DNA from: Motacilla alba alba
Taxonomy: Eukaryota > Chordata > Aves > Passeriformes > Motacillidae
Assembly: GCF_015832195.1 (NCBI RefSeq)
Contig: NC_052027.1
Span: 6,030,649-6,094,648 of the forward strand
Reading direction: 5' to 3'
Length of the DNA stretch: 64,000 nt
Position 1 is the stretch's first letter. Each line of letters starts with the position of its first letter. The notes under the pieces are model-generated. The model ran no database searches, was not told where the DNA came from, and saw only the letters and a list, made by a program, of their open reading frames with translations. A program made the position numbers and the translations under genes. Of the stretch, positions 1 to 12,658 are shown one piece after another.

Positions 1-1375
1 TTAAGAAAATAGATACAAAGGGGGGAGATAGATGCACCTGTGACAGCAGAACCCCTCTGTGAAACAAAGGGGGCAAGAATATATCCACCATAGTAAAGGG
101 AAACTACTTCCCTGGGCATAGGAAAATGTGCTAGATGGGTTATTTCAGAGTCTTGAACACCTTGCAGGAAGTCTGGGATATCCAATGCTCAGGTGACTCC
201 AAAGCCACTGGGATCAGTATTTTTGTTTGTCTTTGTGTTTAGGCATCCATGAAATTTAGGAGACAAAGTTGTCTTATGTGAACAACAAAACGCAAGTCAG
301 AACTTAAATTGTGGGCTTGGTTGGTAGCAGCAGATTAAACATTAGAACCCTTTCAACTAAGGAAAATACTCAGGAAAGGCTTAAAATCAACTTACTGTGC
401 AAGAAGAAAAATCAGTACCCCAGCTCCTTCATCCTGAAGGCTAATCACTGCAAGATTAGCAGTGATTTTACAGAGCTTTGCTGTACCTTGATCTTTGAGA
501 GCAAAAGTAAAGTCAAAATTCAGCTATTTCTTTCCAGCCCATCTTATTGCTGTGCTCCAAGAGCACCATACAGCAGCACCCCTCAGCTGAGAAACCTTTT
601 GGTCTGGAGCAGAACTCGCTGTAGCCCAGCCTGTTAAACCTTCTTTGGGTGACTGTGCTCAACTTTACCTTTGATAGATCAGTGATCCCTCCCTTCCTCA
701 GCTGACATGGCTGGGAGTGACAATCCCTTAAAAAGGCAGATGGGAGAGTGTTACAGAGGAAGTGTTGTGTCTTTTTCCTTTCTCAGAGGGGCCTGGGATA
801 GGAGAGAAGACAGCATCTCCAAAGTCTGCTGGTTATTAAGCAGTGAGTTAGAAGAACAGTCTGACTCCAGTGGAAGGGAAGGGAAAGCTGGGGTGGGCTC
901 TATGAGAAAATAGGCTGAATAGCAAGAGCAGGATGGTGGGAGGTTTTTTTGCTTTGTGGACAAATTTGTCTTATTTGAGAAGTGCTATGGGACATTAACC
1001 AGTCTCTGCTTGGTCAGCAGCCTGCTCAGATAGGAGTATTATGTTTAAGACTAAAGATATTATTCTTGCACTCTGTCATGTGCTGTGCCACATCCCTCCA
1101 GGCTGTGCCCCCCAAAACTGACCCTGCTCTCAGTCAAGAACAATTTACTGAAATTTTTGCAGCAGGTGGTGTCCAGGTCTTGGTCTTTGAACTCACTGAG
1201 TACTCTAAGAAAGCCCTTCAGTGATATTATTCAGAGTTTCAAATTACTTGCCATGCTTTAAATGCTTAAATAGATGCTGGATCTAGTCTTCAATTTGTTA
1301 AAAATTGTATCTGAGCCGGAAAGATTGCTTTAACTTTCACAGCTAAGACTTTGGACAGATAAAAAGAGCAACTCT
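1..1375. other. Unique noncoding sequence, no gene recognised
   Basis: No recognisable exon, RNA gene or mobile element was seen. Open frames on both strands are short (about 110 codons or fewer), overlap each other and contain no known domain. The only structure noted is a pair of mutually exclusive short hairpins at 440-467, listed separately. Confidence 0.6.
440..467. repeat. Short inverted repeats forming two alternative hairpins
   Basis: AATCACTGC (443-451) is the exact reverse complement of GCAGTGATT (459-467), with a 7-base loop. Overlapping it, GCTAATC (440-446) is the exact reverse complement of GATTAGC (454-460). The two stems cannot form together. This is visible in the sequence; no function is implied and the stems are too short for a microRNA precursor. 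Confidence 0.5.
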
Positions 1376-1525
1376 TCCAAGAGTCAGAACTAGGTGTTTT
1401 GACAGTGTTTCTCCTGTCATTTTATTTAATAATCCATTGCCCCTCGGTTAATAGCTTTCTGCTTGATTAGCCTGTATAAATCAAAACTTCACAGCTTTAT
1501 CCCTGACATGTTTTACATTCTGAGC
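1376..1525. promoter_or_regulatory. Candidate conserved noncoding block
   Basis: This AT-rich stretch differs in texture from its surroundings. It contains TTATTTAATAATCC, a TTGATTAGCC motif, TATAAATCAAAAC and GGTAATGAATCGTGCC, all resembling homeodomain or FOX-type binding sites. There is no open frame of note. Calling it conserved is inference from motif density only; no cross-species alignment was available. Confidence 0.25.
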
Positions 1526-4500
1526 TGAGGGTAATGAATCGTGCCATGGCTTGATGTACTCTGCCTTCTGTTTAGAGGAAGTCCTGTGTCAAGGAAACAC
1601 CTTGGCTTTCAAATTGAGTTATCAGTACTCTGTCAAAATCCAGAGGAGGAAATGCAGAGGATCCTAACACTGTGCATCAGGGATTGCACAGCCCTGAGCA
1701 CAGAGTGAAGCTGCAGGGACTGGCTTAGCTTATGCTGGCAGCTCTTGGGGGTCTTCACTAACACATGAAACTGCCTGCTCTGCATTTCCTGCCTTCCTGC
1801 TCCAACCTGCTGCCCACACTGCCCTGTTTGGAGTGGTGCAGCAGCACCAGCCTGGTTTCCTTGCAGCTGATCCCCCAGGGTTCCCCTCCAGGCTCTGGGG
1901 GCTGCTGCAAACCTGGGTCAGGAGGCGCCCGTGGCACCTCCAGAACGGGTGTAGCTCAAGATGCTGAGCTGTGATCAGGGTGAGCTGCTGCTGTTCCTCA
2001 GGGAGGAGGGTTGCTGTGGGATCCCACTGGCAGCAGCAAGAACAGAAGCTTTAGTTCCACTCCTGGAGCTGGCTGCTGCTCCTCCTGCCAGGCTGGCCTG
2101 CTCCTCCAAAGCCAAGCACTGCTCTCCTTGGCCACTAGGTGCAGCTCACGCTGCACTGCAGTTTGCTTTACATCATTCCGGTTTTCTGATGTTAAAAAAT
2201 TATTTCCCTTGTGTTTCTGGGTGTGTGTGGTTTGAGGAGGCTGAAGCTTTATCCTAAAATCTTCCTGGTCTACTTCTAAGTCTCTTTCCCCGAAACTTCT
2301 TGCTTGCTGCATCAGCTGTACCCCTTTTGAATGCCCAATCCTGCTTCCTCACTTCTCCATACAGAAACCTACCCAGCTGCACTGCTTTGATGGACCTGCC
2401 AGGGTAATGGGGAGGGACAAATCAGGTAAGCTAATTGAGAACACGCTGATTTTTCAGCCTCAAGCTGAGCACAGAATTTTACACTGAACTTCCCACCTCC
2501 TGCCATTTCATTTTCCCAAATAGTTTTTAGGCTGCAGATGCTGCACATCAGTGCTGCCTCCCATCAGATATCCAAGGTTAGGAGTCTCCAGCTCCCACCT
2601 CCAATGTGAGGAAAAGCTCAGCACAGAGCCCAGGAGCACACCAGGGCATGGACCAGGATCTCTGCTCTCCTTTTAGTGCCCTCCCTGCCTGACACAGCAG
2701 GATGAGAGAATCCCTGGAGAAACAGGGAGTCTGCAGCCAGCAGCTGCAGCAGTTAGAGACCTGATTAAGAGCTGTTTGAAGCTGTCTTGAGAAGAGCAGA
2801 AATTGGGATGCCATTGCAAAAATTAGAATCGCTGAAAGCTGGGGCTGGACATCAGAAAGACAAAAGGGCTGGGGAAGCAAAGGATGACACTGTGGCTGTC
2901 CCTGCCCTTCCAATAGTCCTCAGTTCAGGAGTCACACATGTCAGGGGTAGGGGTGCTGGAGAAAGGCTGACTGATGCTGTGAAAAAACAGCTTTGCCCTG
3001 GAAGGTTGTGGGAACACAGGGCCACAGTGAGAGACCCCCTCACCTCCCTTGGCACTGCCTCTGAGCAGGTTCTCTAGAATTACATCAAATGTTCCACTTA
3101 ATCCTCTGCTTAAATGTGCTTCCTCTCGAAGGTGTGCTTTTGGTCTGGATGCTTATTCCTTCCACTTCACCTGCTGCTCAGCCCAGGGGCTCAGGTGGAA
3201 AAACAAGACCTGAGGAACCCTGAGCTCTCTCCCCTTGCATGTTTGATCCCTGCTGGCTGTGCTTGCTGGGCTTTCAGCAGAAAGGAACCTGTACAAAAGG
3301 AGCCCATCATCTCCAGGTGGGTGCCAGCCCTGTCTGCCACTGAGGCTGGATCAGCTCTGATTCTCCTGGAGCACAGAACTTGCAACTCTTCAATGTGGAA
3401 TCAACTCCAGCTTAGTACAGACTGTTTTTCTACACAATGAGGCTGCTTGTGGAGATGATATTCTTGTACTGTGGCATATAAAGGAGCCAGGGTGCTAGAA
3501 ATTGCTGGCAGCAGCTGTGGGTACTTGTAGGTAACAGCTGGGGAGAAGACCTAAAGGGTCTGGTTATTCTATTTTTCTTTCACACAGTGAGATATTCCTA
3601 TTAAGCAATTACCTCCTGGGAGAAGCAGCAAGGTAGCTGTACCATCATTCCTGGTTTGTTTGGTTTTTTGGATTTGTTTTTTTTTTTTTTTTAGAAAATC
3701 TAAAATTATTTTTTCATAATGCACCAGATGAGATGGCTCAGACCTGCTGTGAAGGAAGCAGAAAGTAATGCTCACAGTTTGTAATATTTCCTTGAGCTTC
3801 TGCTTTCGCACTGAAAAATGAGCTTCTTCCCATTAAAATGCTTTTAAATTACAAATCCACAGCTGTTCTCTCCAGCTTGCTTGAGCACAGTAAACTCAAA
3901 GTGATCTATGTGATGGCTGTGGGCTAGCCAGCATGTTCTTCCCTTGCTAGGGGCACAGGGATGGTGTGGGCAGCTCCTCGGGCTCTCTAAGGCCATGCTG
4001 CCATCCATCAAGTTCTCCTTTCCATCATAGATGGAGCTGAACCAAAGGAAAAGCTCCCTGAGATGGAGCTTTGGGAAGCAGCAGGCAATACAGAAAGAAT
4101 TCTCCATGCAGCCCTTCAGGAGAGGCTGGGGAGCTGAGCTCCATGGCTGGGAACAGCAAGGAGCTGGAGAAGCAACTGCAGCCACGCTGGTCTGCCTGAG
4201 CCTGCTGGATCAAATCCCACAGAGCACAGCAGGGAAACAGCCTGGCTTTAGGAAGCCCAGCACTGCTGGTTTGTGCAGGTGCCACCAAGCCCTGCCAGCA
4301 GAGGCAGTCCCAGCCCATAACCCTGGCTGTCAGCACAGGACCATCCTGCCTCCCCACCAGAACAAGAATTTGATTGGTTTCATTTTGCATTGAGGAAAAA
4401 TAGGGCAGAAAAGGAGAAGCAGATGTTTTTAGAAAATGCCTACAATTCCTGGAGCTTCAAAGAGCTTTTTGATTGCACAGACTTTAAAAAACATATAAAA

Positions 4501-5660
4501 GAGAGTTTTTCACTAGGGTGAAACCCTCACTGAAATAGGAGTTTTTGGACTGAGCCTATATGGGAAAGTCTTACTGCTCACAAACCATATTTAAAATCCT
4601 TTTCACTGTTGGCTGGCTATTTTTTCTCTCCTGTGCTGCCTTGGAGGCATGTCCAACTCCTGCCTGTGCTGGTCATTATGGACAAAGCAAGGCAGGCTTG
4701 CAGGTGGCAGAGGGTTTGTTCCCCTCCAAGGGCCACTGCCTGGTGCCACCAGGAGCTGCATCACTCCCCCTTGGGAGAATGAAGCAGAGAAATTGCAGCT
4801 CTGCCAAGCACAGCATTGGTGCTTCCCCCTGCGCTTCTTTACCCATCTCCTTCAGCTCACAGGGAATAACAGTGACCAGGGGACACCATGTCCTTCCAGA
4901 TGGGAGTGCAGCTTTCATCCTAAGTACAATTCCTGGAGCAGCAGCATTTTGGGAGGCTGGTTATGTCTCTCTAATAGGCTGGAGGACTCTTACTGCAGGG
5001 AGGACATGAAGATACGCATTTCTTCATGCCGAAGGAGTCTAGGAGATCTCTCGGGGTTTCAATTGAAAAATCCCCTTCTCTGGCCATTTTGAGAACTTTT
5101 CTCCTCCCCAAATGAGGACCTGAAGCAGCTCTGAATGTCACAAAGCAGGCACAGGGCTGCCAAGTAAAAGCAGAGCTACATGACTGTCAGAAAATCCTGT
5201 CATCAACTTCAGGTCCCTTCTGCATGAATCCCACCTGCAGCTCCCCACATCCTAGATATTGCAGGGTCCTTCCCAGAAGTTGCTTTAAGTGCCAGGATTT
5301 CTGTTCCCTTGCCTTATAAAAGAGCAAGAATTTCTACTTTGATTGCCTTAAATTTCTATTTCTCACAACAAATCCTCCAGGAAATACTATTTTTTTTTGC
5401 AAAATTACCTTCTGAGTAAGTTTTAGTCTTTAATATCAAAAATTCAATTTAAACTGGACGTCCTTATTTCTTATCTAGAGGCTTTGGACCATGTTCTCTG
5501 CCTTCTCCAAGGTTCCTGAGGCAGATGCTGCTGTAAAAGGTAACACACAGGGGCTGTGAAGTGGTGGTAGGTGCCAGCACTGGGCCTCCTTTAAGCTGGG
5601 AATGATGTTCACCTGCACATTTCCTTACCCAGAATTGTGGCCCTGTAATGATGCCTATGC
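1526..5660. other. Unique noncoding sequence with one poly-T run
   Basis: No gene or mobile element recognised. Open frames of up to about 150 codons exist (for example 4560-5009 on the plus strand), but each is matched by equally long frames in other phases and none shows a known domain. A T run at about 3677-3692 could be the poly(A) tail of an old minus-strand retrocopy, but no parent sequence is recognisable beside it. Confidence 0.55.
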
Positions 5661-5663
5661 CAA

Positions 5664-5698
5664 CAGGCACTTCAGCAGGCACAGGCACTTCAGCAGAG
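5664..5698. repeat. Two-copy 18-bp tandem repeat
   Basis: CAGGCACTTCAGCAGG at 5664 is followed by CAGGCACTTCAGCAG starting at 5682, a direct tandem duplication with an 18-bp period. It is a short local duplication with no sign of function. Confidence 0.6.
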
Positions 5699-5941
5699 GG
5701 AAATGAGTGACTCTGCTGCCTCCTGGTCACCCTCCTTTCTCATCATTTCTCACTAGGCTTCATCTCCCACCCCTGGTACGAGGAGGAGCCTTTCCTGGGG
5801 AGCAGGTCGCATCCCTGGTCACATCCCTGGGCAGTCCCCAAGGGACAGCTCTGTATTTGGGAGACTTCACTGCCATGGGTCCCTCTCCTGTGCAGAGGCT
5901 TATGAGCACCGTGATGCAGGGCTTTTGTTCAAGCTCTTTAT

Positions 5942-5976
5942 CAATGAGTTAATGAGTAAATGAGCTAATGAATAAA
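5942..5976. repeat. Short AATGAGT(T/A)A-type tandem repeat
   Basis: About four degenerate copies of an 8-bp AATGAGTT-like unit run from 5942 to 5976, ending in AATAAA. It is a small simple repeat. The AATAAA is probably incidental, because no transcript or downstream GT-rich element can be tied to it. Confidence 0.5.
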
Positions 5977-7647
5977 GCACTGTAAGCCCTGCTGAGAGCC
6001 CTGTGTCCTTAGTAAGCTGGCCAGGGTATCAGGGTTGAAAAGTTCAGGTCAGGTCCAGGATGGCCTTTCTCTCCATGGCTACCTCAGGAGCATCCAACAC
6101 CAGCAACTCAGGTCCCAAAAGCTGCTTTTCCTCCCACTCTTCTTCTCCCAGGGGCTTCTCCTGCTTGGGATAAGGGCTGTATTTCATCCAGGGGCCTCCC
6201 AGATGGGGCTGACACATGGCAGGGGTGTGCTTGGCCACGCACTCTCCTCTCAGCATTATTGTTTTTGTGCATCCCATGTAGAGGAAATGGGAGTTGGCTG
6301 CTCAGGCAAGCTGGACTTTACACTGGGATAAGGTTTTGAGATTGCCTTATCCCATTGGGAGCCTGTTCCTTAGGTCCAGGGGAGCTTCACACACATGTTG
6401 GCTTCAGTGAGCTGTTCTTGTCTCCCCGAGCTCATAGCCAAGAAAATGGACAAATATCTGCCCTGCAGCAAGGCTGAGGTTCCCAAAAGTCCCCCAGTTT
6501 ATAAAAATCACACGTTTCTGCAGCCAGCTAAAGGCAGATAATGTATAAATGCTCCCATATGTCTCACAGGGCTTTCCCTACCCCTTTGCAGAGCCACCTG
6601 ACCCTGCTCTCCCACAGCTCCAGGGGTCCTGTGAGACCACAAGCCTTCAACAGCAGATTGCAGCAAAAGTGATAGTTTGGAGCTTTTTCACTCTCAGCAT
6701 AATTTCTCACAAGCACAGTTTTTAATTTGATTTCTTCTTGGCTTGTTTCCTCCTGTGGTGTACACACATCTTGCAAGCAATGAGGAATTTGGATGTCACT
6801 TCTCATTTCCCCTCAGCCTTCCGGATCCAAGTCCTGGTTATCCTTTTTCCCCTCAATGTGGAGAAACAGAGCAGCATGTTGGGAACCAGCTGTGAAGCTC
6901 TCAGCCAAAAGCTGAGTAGGAAATATCTTAGGATGAGCACTGGGTACTACGTGTCAGCTCTTCCCCCACCACCAATAATTGCACCACAACAGGACTTTGG
7001 GCGCCTAGGGAAAAGAAGTTGGCTCTGTTGGCTTCCCTTTCCCTTTTTTGCACTCCTGGGAAGAGTCACCAGCCAGAAAAGCTGTCTGTACTTGCAAGGA
7101 CAGCAGCATGCATGACTTCCTGTAGGGGAAGAGCTGCTGATCCCCATGTTGAGAATATGTCCCTGTCTTCACTCTCTAACTGTGTTCTCCTTTGCCATGC
7201 CTGCTCATTCACCATTTTGCACTGGAAGAAGCCAGTAGGAATCCACTTGTACCTCTGCAAAGCCAGCCCTGGCTGCCGGGAATGTTTTGCCAAGGAGGAA
7301 CAGCTGATGCAAACCAAGACTGCAGATAAGCTCCATGCTGCCAGGCTTGAATGGGCTTACACTGCTGAGCATGAGGATTGTTCCTGTTCATGCATGAAAA
7401 ATTGCAAAGAAAGAAGAATCTGTGTCAGACATGAAGTCAAAACTCCCAGAAGCCTATTTGAGCTCCTAGGAATGACCACTGTCTCCTGGTATTCCTCTTG
7501 CAGATCTCCCCTGCTGGGATCTGCTCCCTGGGCCATTCTCATCCTGTGGCTCCCTCTGGGATGCCTGAGGAAGGTGTGCTGCTATTTCTCAGTCCCATGA
7601 TTTCATATTTTAGGGTTGTAGCAGATTACACAGCCTTGGCTCCCAGG
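5977..7647. other. Unique noncoding sequence
   Basis: No gene recognised. The frame at 7019-7600 (plus, 193 codons) shows no domain, signal peptide or convincing splice context and overlaps open frames on the other strand. A hairpin at 6321-6357 is listed separately. Confidence 0.5.
6321..6357. repeat. Hairpin-forming inverted repeat
   Basis: TGGGATAAGG (6324-6333) pairs perfectly with CCTTATCCCA (6345-6354) around an 11-base loop. Two more pairs outside one mismatch extend the arms to 6321 and 6357. This is visible in the sequence. The stem is shorter than a normal microRNA precursor, so function is doubtful. Confidence 0.45.
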
Positions 7648-7830
7648 AATGTCAGGCCCTGCACAGGGTGCCCAGAGCAGCTGTGGCTGTCCTACCCCTG
7701 GCAGTGTCCAAGGCCAGGTGGACAGGGCTTGGAGCACCCTGGGATAGTGGAAGGTGTCCCTGCCCATGGCAGGAGGTGCAATGAGATGGCCTGTAAGGTC
7801 CTTTCCAGCCCAAAACACTCTTTGATTGTC
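7648..7830 (+). mobile_element. CR1 LINE, 5'-truncated 3' end
   Basis: This matches the CR1 3' terminus in the sense direction. In order there is a GGTGCCCAGAGCAGCTGTGG block, a CAAGGCCAGGTGGACAGGGC block, GTGTCCCTGCCCATGGCAGG, and the terminal TAAGGTCCTTTCCAGCCC followed by a decayed TTTGATTGT tail. Such truncated 3' ends are the usual product of CR1 target-primed insertion. It has no coding capacity. The point mutations relative to the typical tail suggest an old copy. Confidence 0.9.
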
Positions 7831-10800
7831 CTTCCAGTCCCATGTTGGTCCTGTCTGTGTTTTGGCAGCTCCAGGGGCGCTCAGCAGGTGGGATGAGAAG
7901 CACTGAGAGCTGAGATGAGCACTGTGCCTGTGCCATGCACGTGCCTGGCTTTCCCTGCTGCCAAGAGCAAGTCATGCCCACAGATATTCACCATAAGAAC
8001 TCTCCACCACAAACCCAAAGAGGAGGGACGTACAAGGAGTTATATTGACAGTAACTAAGTGCTGGTACAGGGTGTGCATAAGGTGATTAAAAAATTCTCC
8101 TCTTTGCCTTGCTTAATAATCTGGAAAAAACCTGGCAAACTCTCAGGGACTGCAGAGTTTAATATCTGGCTGAGGATGCTAATTTAATTACATGCCAGCA
8201 GGTGGTGCCCAAGTAGAGAAAGGAGACAATTTAATACAGAATTCTCACAATTTAATATCATATTCTCACTCCAGGTGAGGTTGCGAGTGGCGTTTCATTT
8301 TGGAGCCACGATCCAGTCGTTCAGACAACATTTAACAACTCAATATTGGTGGTTTTGCCTTTTCTGCCTCATCCCATCTCCCCAGACAGCTCCCAGATCT
8401 TCAAGGCTTGTGAGAAGGCTGGGAAGCACCAGCTTTCCTCGCTATCATTTCAGCTGACAGCGAGGAAAGCAGTTCTAATGCACACCCAGTGGGAAGGGGT
8501 CGCCTGGTCCCACTGCAGCTGAGGCTGTGGGAGGGGACAGGTCAATCCAAACGTGTCTCATGGCTGGCAAGCTGCAGTTTTTCCCAGGTGCACTCATTGC
8601 TTCTAGAGATTTATACAAAAAATGTGTCAAGTAATAACCTGGGCACTGTTGAATGCTTTATGCAGGAGAGAGAAGTGGCTTCTCTTGGCCTCCTTTTAAA
8701 AATACAAGGAGAGGGATTTTGTCATCTGCTTTCTCCTGCAAAAACGACATGAACCTACTCAGCTGGTTCCCACTAACAGCCCATACTAAACAGATGCAAA
8801 AATACCAGGTTTATGTATTCTGTAGCTCTGGCAAGTTGCTGATCTGAGTGGTTTTTGCAGGTGCTGAAACACAGAACACAGGCACTGCCTCTGCAGGGCT
8901 TGCAAGCTCTTTAAAGGAAAGTACAAACCCCTGCAATTCCATAACTTCAGTGAACAATGAGAGCGATTTCTCACTGGATTAGGACAGGAAACCTGTAAAG
9001 AGCACTTTCATGATCCTCCTTCCCTGAGCACTGAGAATAGGGGAGCTCTGCCACTTTGCTGTGGTTACACTGCCTGGTGTCACATGAATATGGTCACAGC
9101 CCAGCCTGGGCAATGGGAGAAGCAGGACAACATCCAGGCAGCACCAGGCATCTCCCAGCTGAAAATCAGCCTTGTTAAAGCAAAAGCTGGAGGGAGTTGG
9201 GGTCTTGTTACAGCTGAAAGCAAAGTCCAAAGTAAGTGGGTAATGCCTGGGAGTGACTTTTCCCTCTGATCAATGAAGGGAAAGGGCCTGAGCCTCCTGG
9301 GAGCAATCTCTGCTGCAGGAGGCTTTCTGCTGGTTGGGAGGCAGAAATCTCCTCTCCTTCTTGTTGAAATTCCCGACACGAGCAGACAAGCCTGATTAGA
9401 GTCAGTATATACTAGTCCTTTAGGAGCTGAGCAGACAGGGAAGAATGTCAGGGAAGAGATTGCTTCCAGTGGTAATTTATGCAGTTATTCTCCTTTTTTT
9501 TTCCCCTATGGAGAACATAAAACACTTGTGCTGGGGAGGAGATGAGCCACTTCAGCCATCTGCAGACATCACCAAACACGGATCGCTTGGAGGCCCGAGA
9601 GTGGGCTGGGGCCTTTGCAGTGGCACTACCTGTGAATCAGCCACACGTATCTCACTGCAGTGGGGATCTCAGACATTTCATCCTCTAGACAGCTGAATAA
9701 AATAAATGCTAGAACCTTACAGTGTCCAGATATACACATCCTGGGAAGGAGTGGAAGGATAAGGGTACTAAATGATGAGCTCTTGTGTTTTACTCCTTGG
9801 TTTTCTGATCCTTGCTGAAAACATGCAGTGCTCTCATGGATCAAGCCTGGCTTCTGTCAGTGCTGCAGATGGTTGTGCAGCTTCTTCTGCTGTATTAATG
9901 CTGACAGCCATGCATCACTGAGAGGCTTGCAGAAAAGGTCCCACATGTTTTGTGTTTGTGTTTGCCCTGGGAAACCAGTGCAGGAACAGCAGAGAAAGCA
10001 CATGGAGGGCTCATAGGCAATGACTTGTGCTGCTTTACTGGCACACACATACCAAGAGTAGTTTCAAACCTTGGTGAACCTCAGCTTCCTTCATGATATG
10101 CTCTGGACAGCACCAAAACCCCAGATGCTCCCACTCCTGGAATTTTGGACAAGCCCAAATGCAGTGGCAAAGTGCTGCAGAAAGGCAGAGTGCTTGGGTG
10201 GCCCGGAGAGCTCCAAATTCCCTGAAGCCACGAGAATATCAGGTACAGAGGGGTCCTCTGTTCTGTGCCCATTGCAGCATGACCCTCCCCAGCTGGAGTT
10301 TGCTTTCCCAGCCCAGAACAGCTCTCTGCTCAGCCAGGTCTGCTGCTGTCCCTTGCTCAGCTGCCAGTGCAGGACACTGCACATTCGCTCCCCAGTGGGG
10401 AAGGGGACACCTGGACACGTCTCACGTGCTCCTCTTCCAATCCCCTCTCAGACACCAGGGCTTGTGGTGGTGGTACAGGGGCAGTACCTACAAGGAGGCA
10501 ATTTAATCATGTACCCTCTGCACTATTTCCCACAGAGGCAGAGGCCAAGTGCTACTGCACAAGCCCAGACAACCAAGCAGTGTGTTCAGCTTATCTGGGA
10601 GATAATGTTTTATCAACATGCCAAGAGCTACAACTAATGAGGCACAGAACAGAGGAAGCAGTGCAGTGACTGGTGTGCACCCTCTCTCCAAACACTGATA
10701 GCAGTGCCTTGCAGGGAAGAGCACACAAAGAACTAATGAGTAAACACCCAGGATCCAGGCACAGCCAGCAGCATCCCTAGACATTTGATCTGTTCTTAAC

Positions 10801-12658
10801 AGAACCTAAAAATTGCTGCTGTGCAGCCAGCAAAAGCTCACAAGGTATCTCACTCACCTCTTTTAATTTGTACACAAAATGTAAGGTTTTCTGAACAAAG
10901 GCTGGACCTTGAGGGTCCCCAGTCACAAAGAAAGTTGCTGGTGGGGCCATGAGTAAGTTTCTGCATCGGTCTGTGTTGTTTTCCTGATACCCTTTCCTTG
11001 GCCCTGCCAGGGGGTGCCAGCAGGTCCCTTTGTTTGTGGAAATTCTCATGACAGTGCAAACAGCCACAGCATTTACAGGGAGCTGGGTCAGTCCCTGATA
11101 CAGGGGGATTAACACATGCCAGGACAGCCCTGCTGTACTTGAGAGCAGACAGACAGCAAAAGCTCCAGGAAACTTCTGTTCACTGCAGTCTCTTCTCCCA
11201 GGGCTGCTCAGGGGTGCAGGGGTTCCCTGGGGGAGAAAGGGAGCTCCAGAGGGGAGCATGGCTTACCCACAGGGCTGGAAGCAGCAGCAAGCACAAAGCC
11301 TCAGCCCAAGAGCAGTGTGTCCTTGACAGGCAAGAGGGAAACATCTGTTTCTGTGGGAGACTCTGCCCGTGCCAAGAGCAGGAGGCTCAAGCAAGAGGGA
11401 AGAAAGTGTGATGTGGGCAGAGAGCTAAAATCTCTTCTGTCATGCATGCCTGAGAGAGAATAGGCTTGAGGTTTAAACATGAGATGGCAAAGCCAAGTCT
11501 AGAAAAACCTGCTCTGGTGCACCAATAAACTCCTGTGTGGACAGTGACTTCTGAAAGCTCCTGTTTTCTTGTTGGTGATGTTATCTGAGACAAAAGAAGA
11601 GCCTGATTGCTCAGCTATGGCTCTTTTTTTCCCCACTGGTTTTCTGGTTAAGAAAGAAATTATTTATCACCATTGACTAAATGCTCCACTTCATTACTGG
11701 CTGCTGTTTCTCACAAAGAAATAAAGCTGAACATCAGCCATAATTCAGCAAAGTGCTGCAGATTGCAGTGCTGAGGGCAATTAAACAATGCAAAGCAGTC
11801 AATCCCCGTGCCATCCCCTCCTGCAGCAGGCCTGCTGCTAGACACCAAATCTCTTCCCAGCCTCCCAGGGCCAGGACTCAATGCAATCCACACTCCCTGT
11901 ACCTGCTCTGAGGAGAGGTTTAGCCCCAAGAGGTTTAAAGCAATTGAAAGGAGAGCTGTCTGTATTTTGGAGCACATTTTACCTTGTCAGTGACTAAAGC
12001 TTTAACACTGGCAGCTCCCCAAGCCCTTTCCCCTTTCCAATTGAAATAAAACCAGAAAAACAGTGATGCTGGAATGAGAGGCTGCTGCTGTCAGTCTCAC
12101 TGGATCACACTCTTCTGCCAGGGGTCAGGTAACCATCAAATCACAGCCCTCCTCCAGCCCCAGGCCTCAGGTCACATTTTTGGAAAAATCCAAGCAAGGC
12201 TTTGCACAATCAATCACACCTGGACTCAGACTTTTTTGTAAGTAATATATTTTGTATTAATATAACACATTTTTAGGGATTTCTTGCCCCTAGGAATTCT
12301 GATGGAGGCCAAGAATGTATTAAAGAGTTTAAAAAAAGATATATTTATACCCATAGGAAGGATATCCAGGAGAATAGTTAGCATACACAAGGCTGCAGAC
12401 TTTCAGAGAGGATATAAACTCAGTCAAACATTAATAAACAATAAGCTGTTTTCAGTCTTTGCTGTTTCTTTCCCACCATATCTTCTGATAAGAGGTAAAA
12501 GCTTTCATTCAGGGAGTTGGGATAGATGGTTATTGCTCCTGAAAGGAAAGAGTGAACACCAGTTTCTGGTAGAAATTCAGAAAATGTCAGAAACATTTGC
12601 AGACAAAATTTACCCCACTGAAAGTAATGCAAGTAACTTGCCTTAGAGATAGCAAAAA
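7831..12658. other. Unique noncoding sequence
   Basis: No gene or large repeat recognised. Open frames reach 188 codons (10071-10637, plus) but carry no known domain and lie opposite similar-sized minus frames, as expected by chance in moderately GC-rich DNA. A motif resembling a CTCF core with one mismatch (CCAGCAGGTGGTG) occurs at 8195. Confidence 0.55.
8227..8268. repeat. Two-copy 21-bp tandem repeat
   Basis: CAATTTAATACAGAATTCTCA (8227-8247) is followed directly by a diverged second copy starting CAATTTAATATCATATT and ending TCTCA (8248-8268). The copies agree at most positions. It is a minor local duplication. Confidence 0.55.

Noticed and set aside
5971..5976. AATAAA as a polyadenylation signal
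   Set aside because: It lies in a short AATGAGT repeat, with no transcript or downstream element to support it.
8195..8207. CCAGCAGGTGGTG as a CTCF site
   Set aside because: One mismatch at a key core position (GGT for GGC) and no CpG or boundary context.
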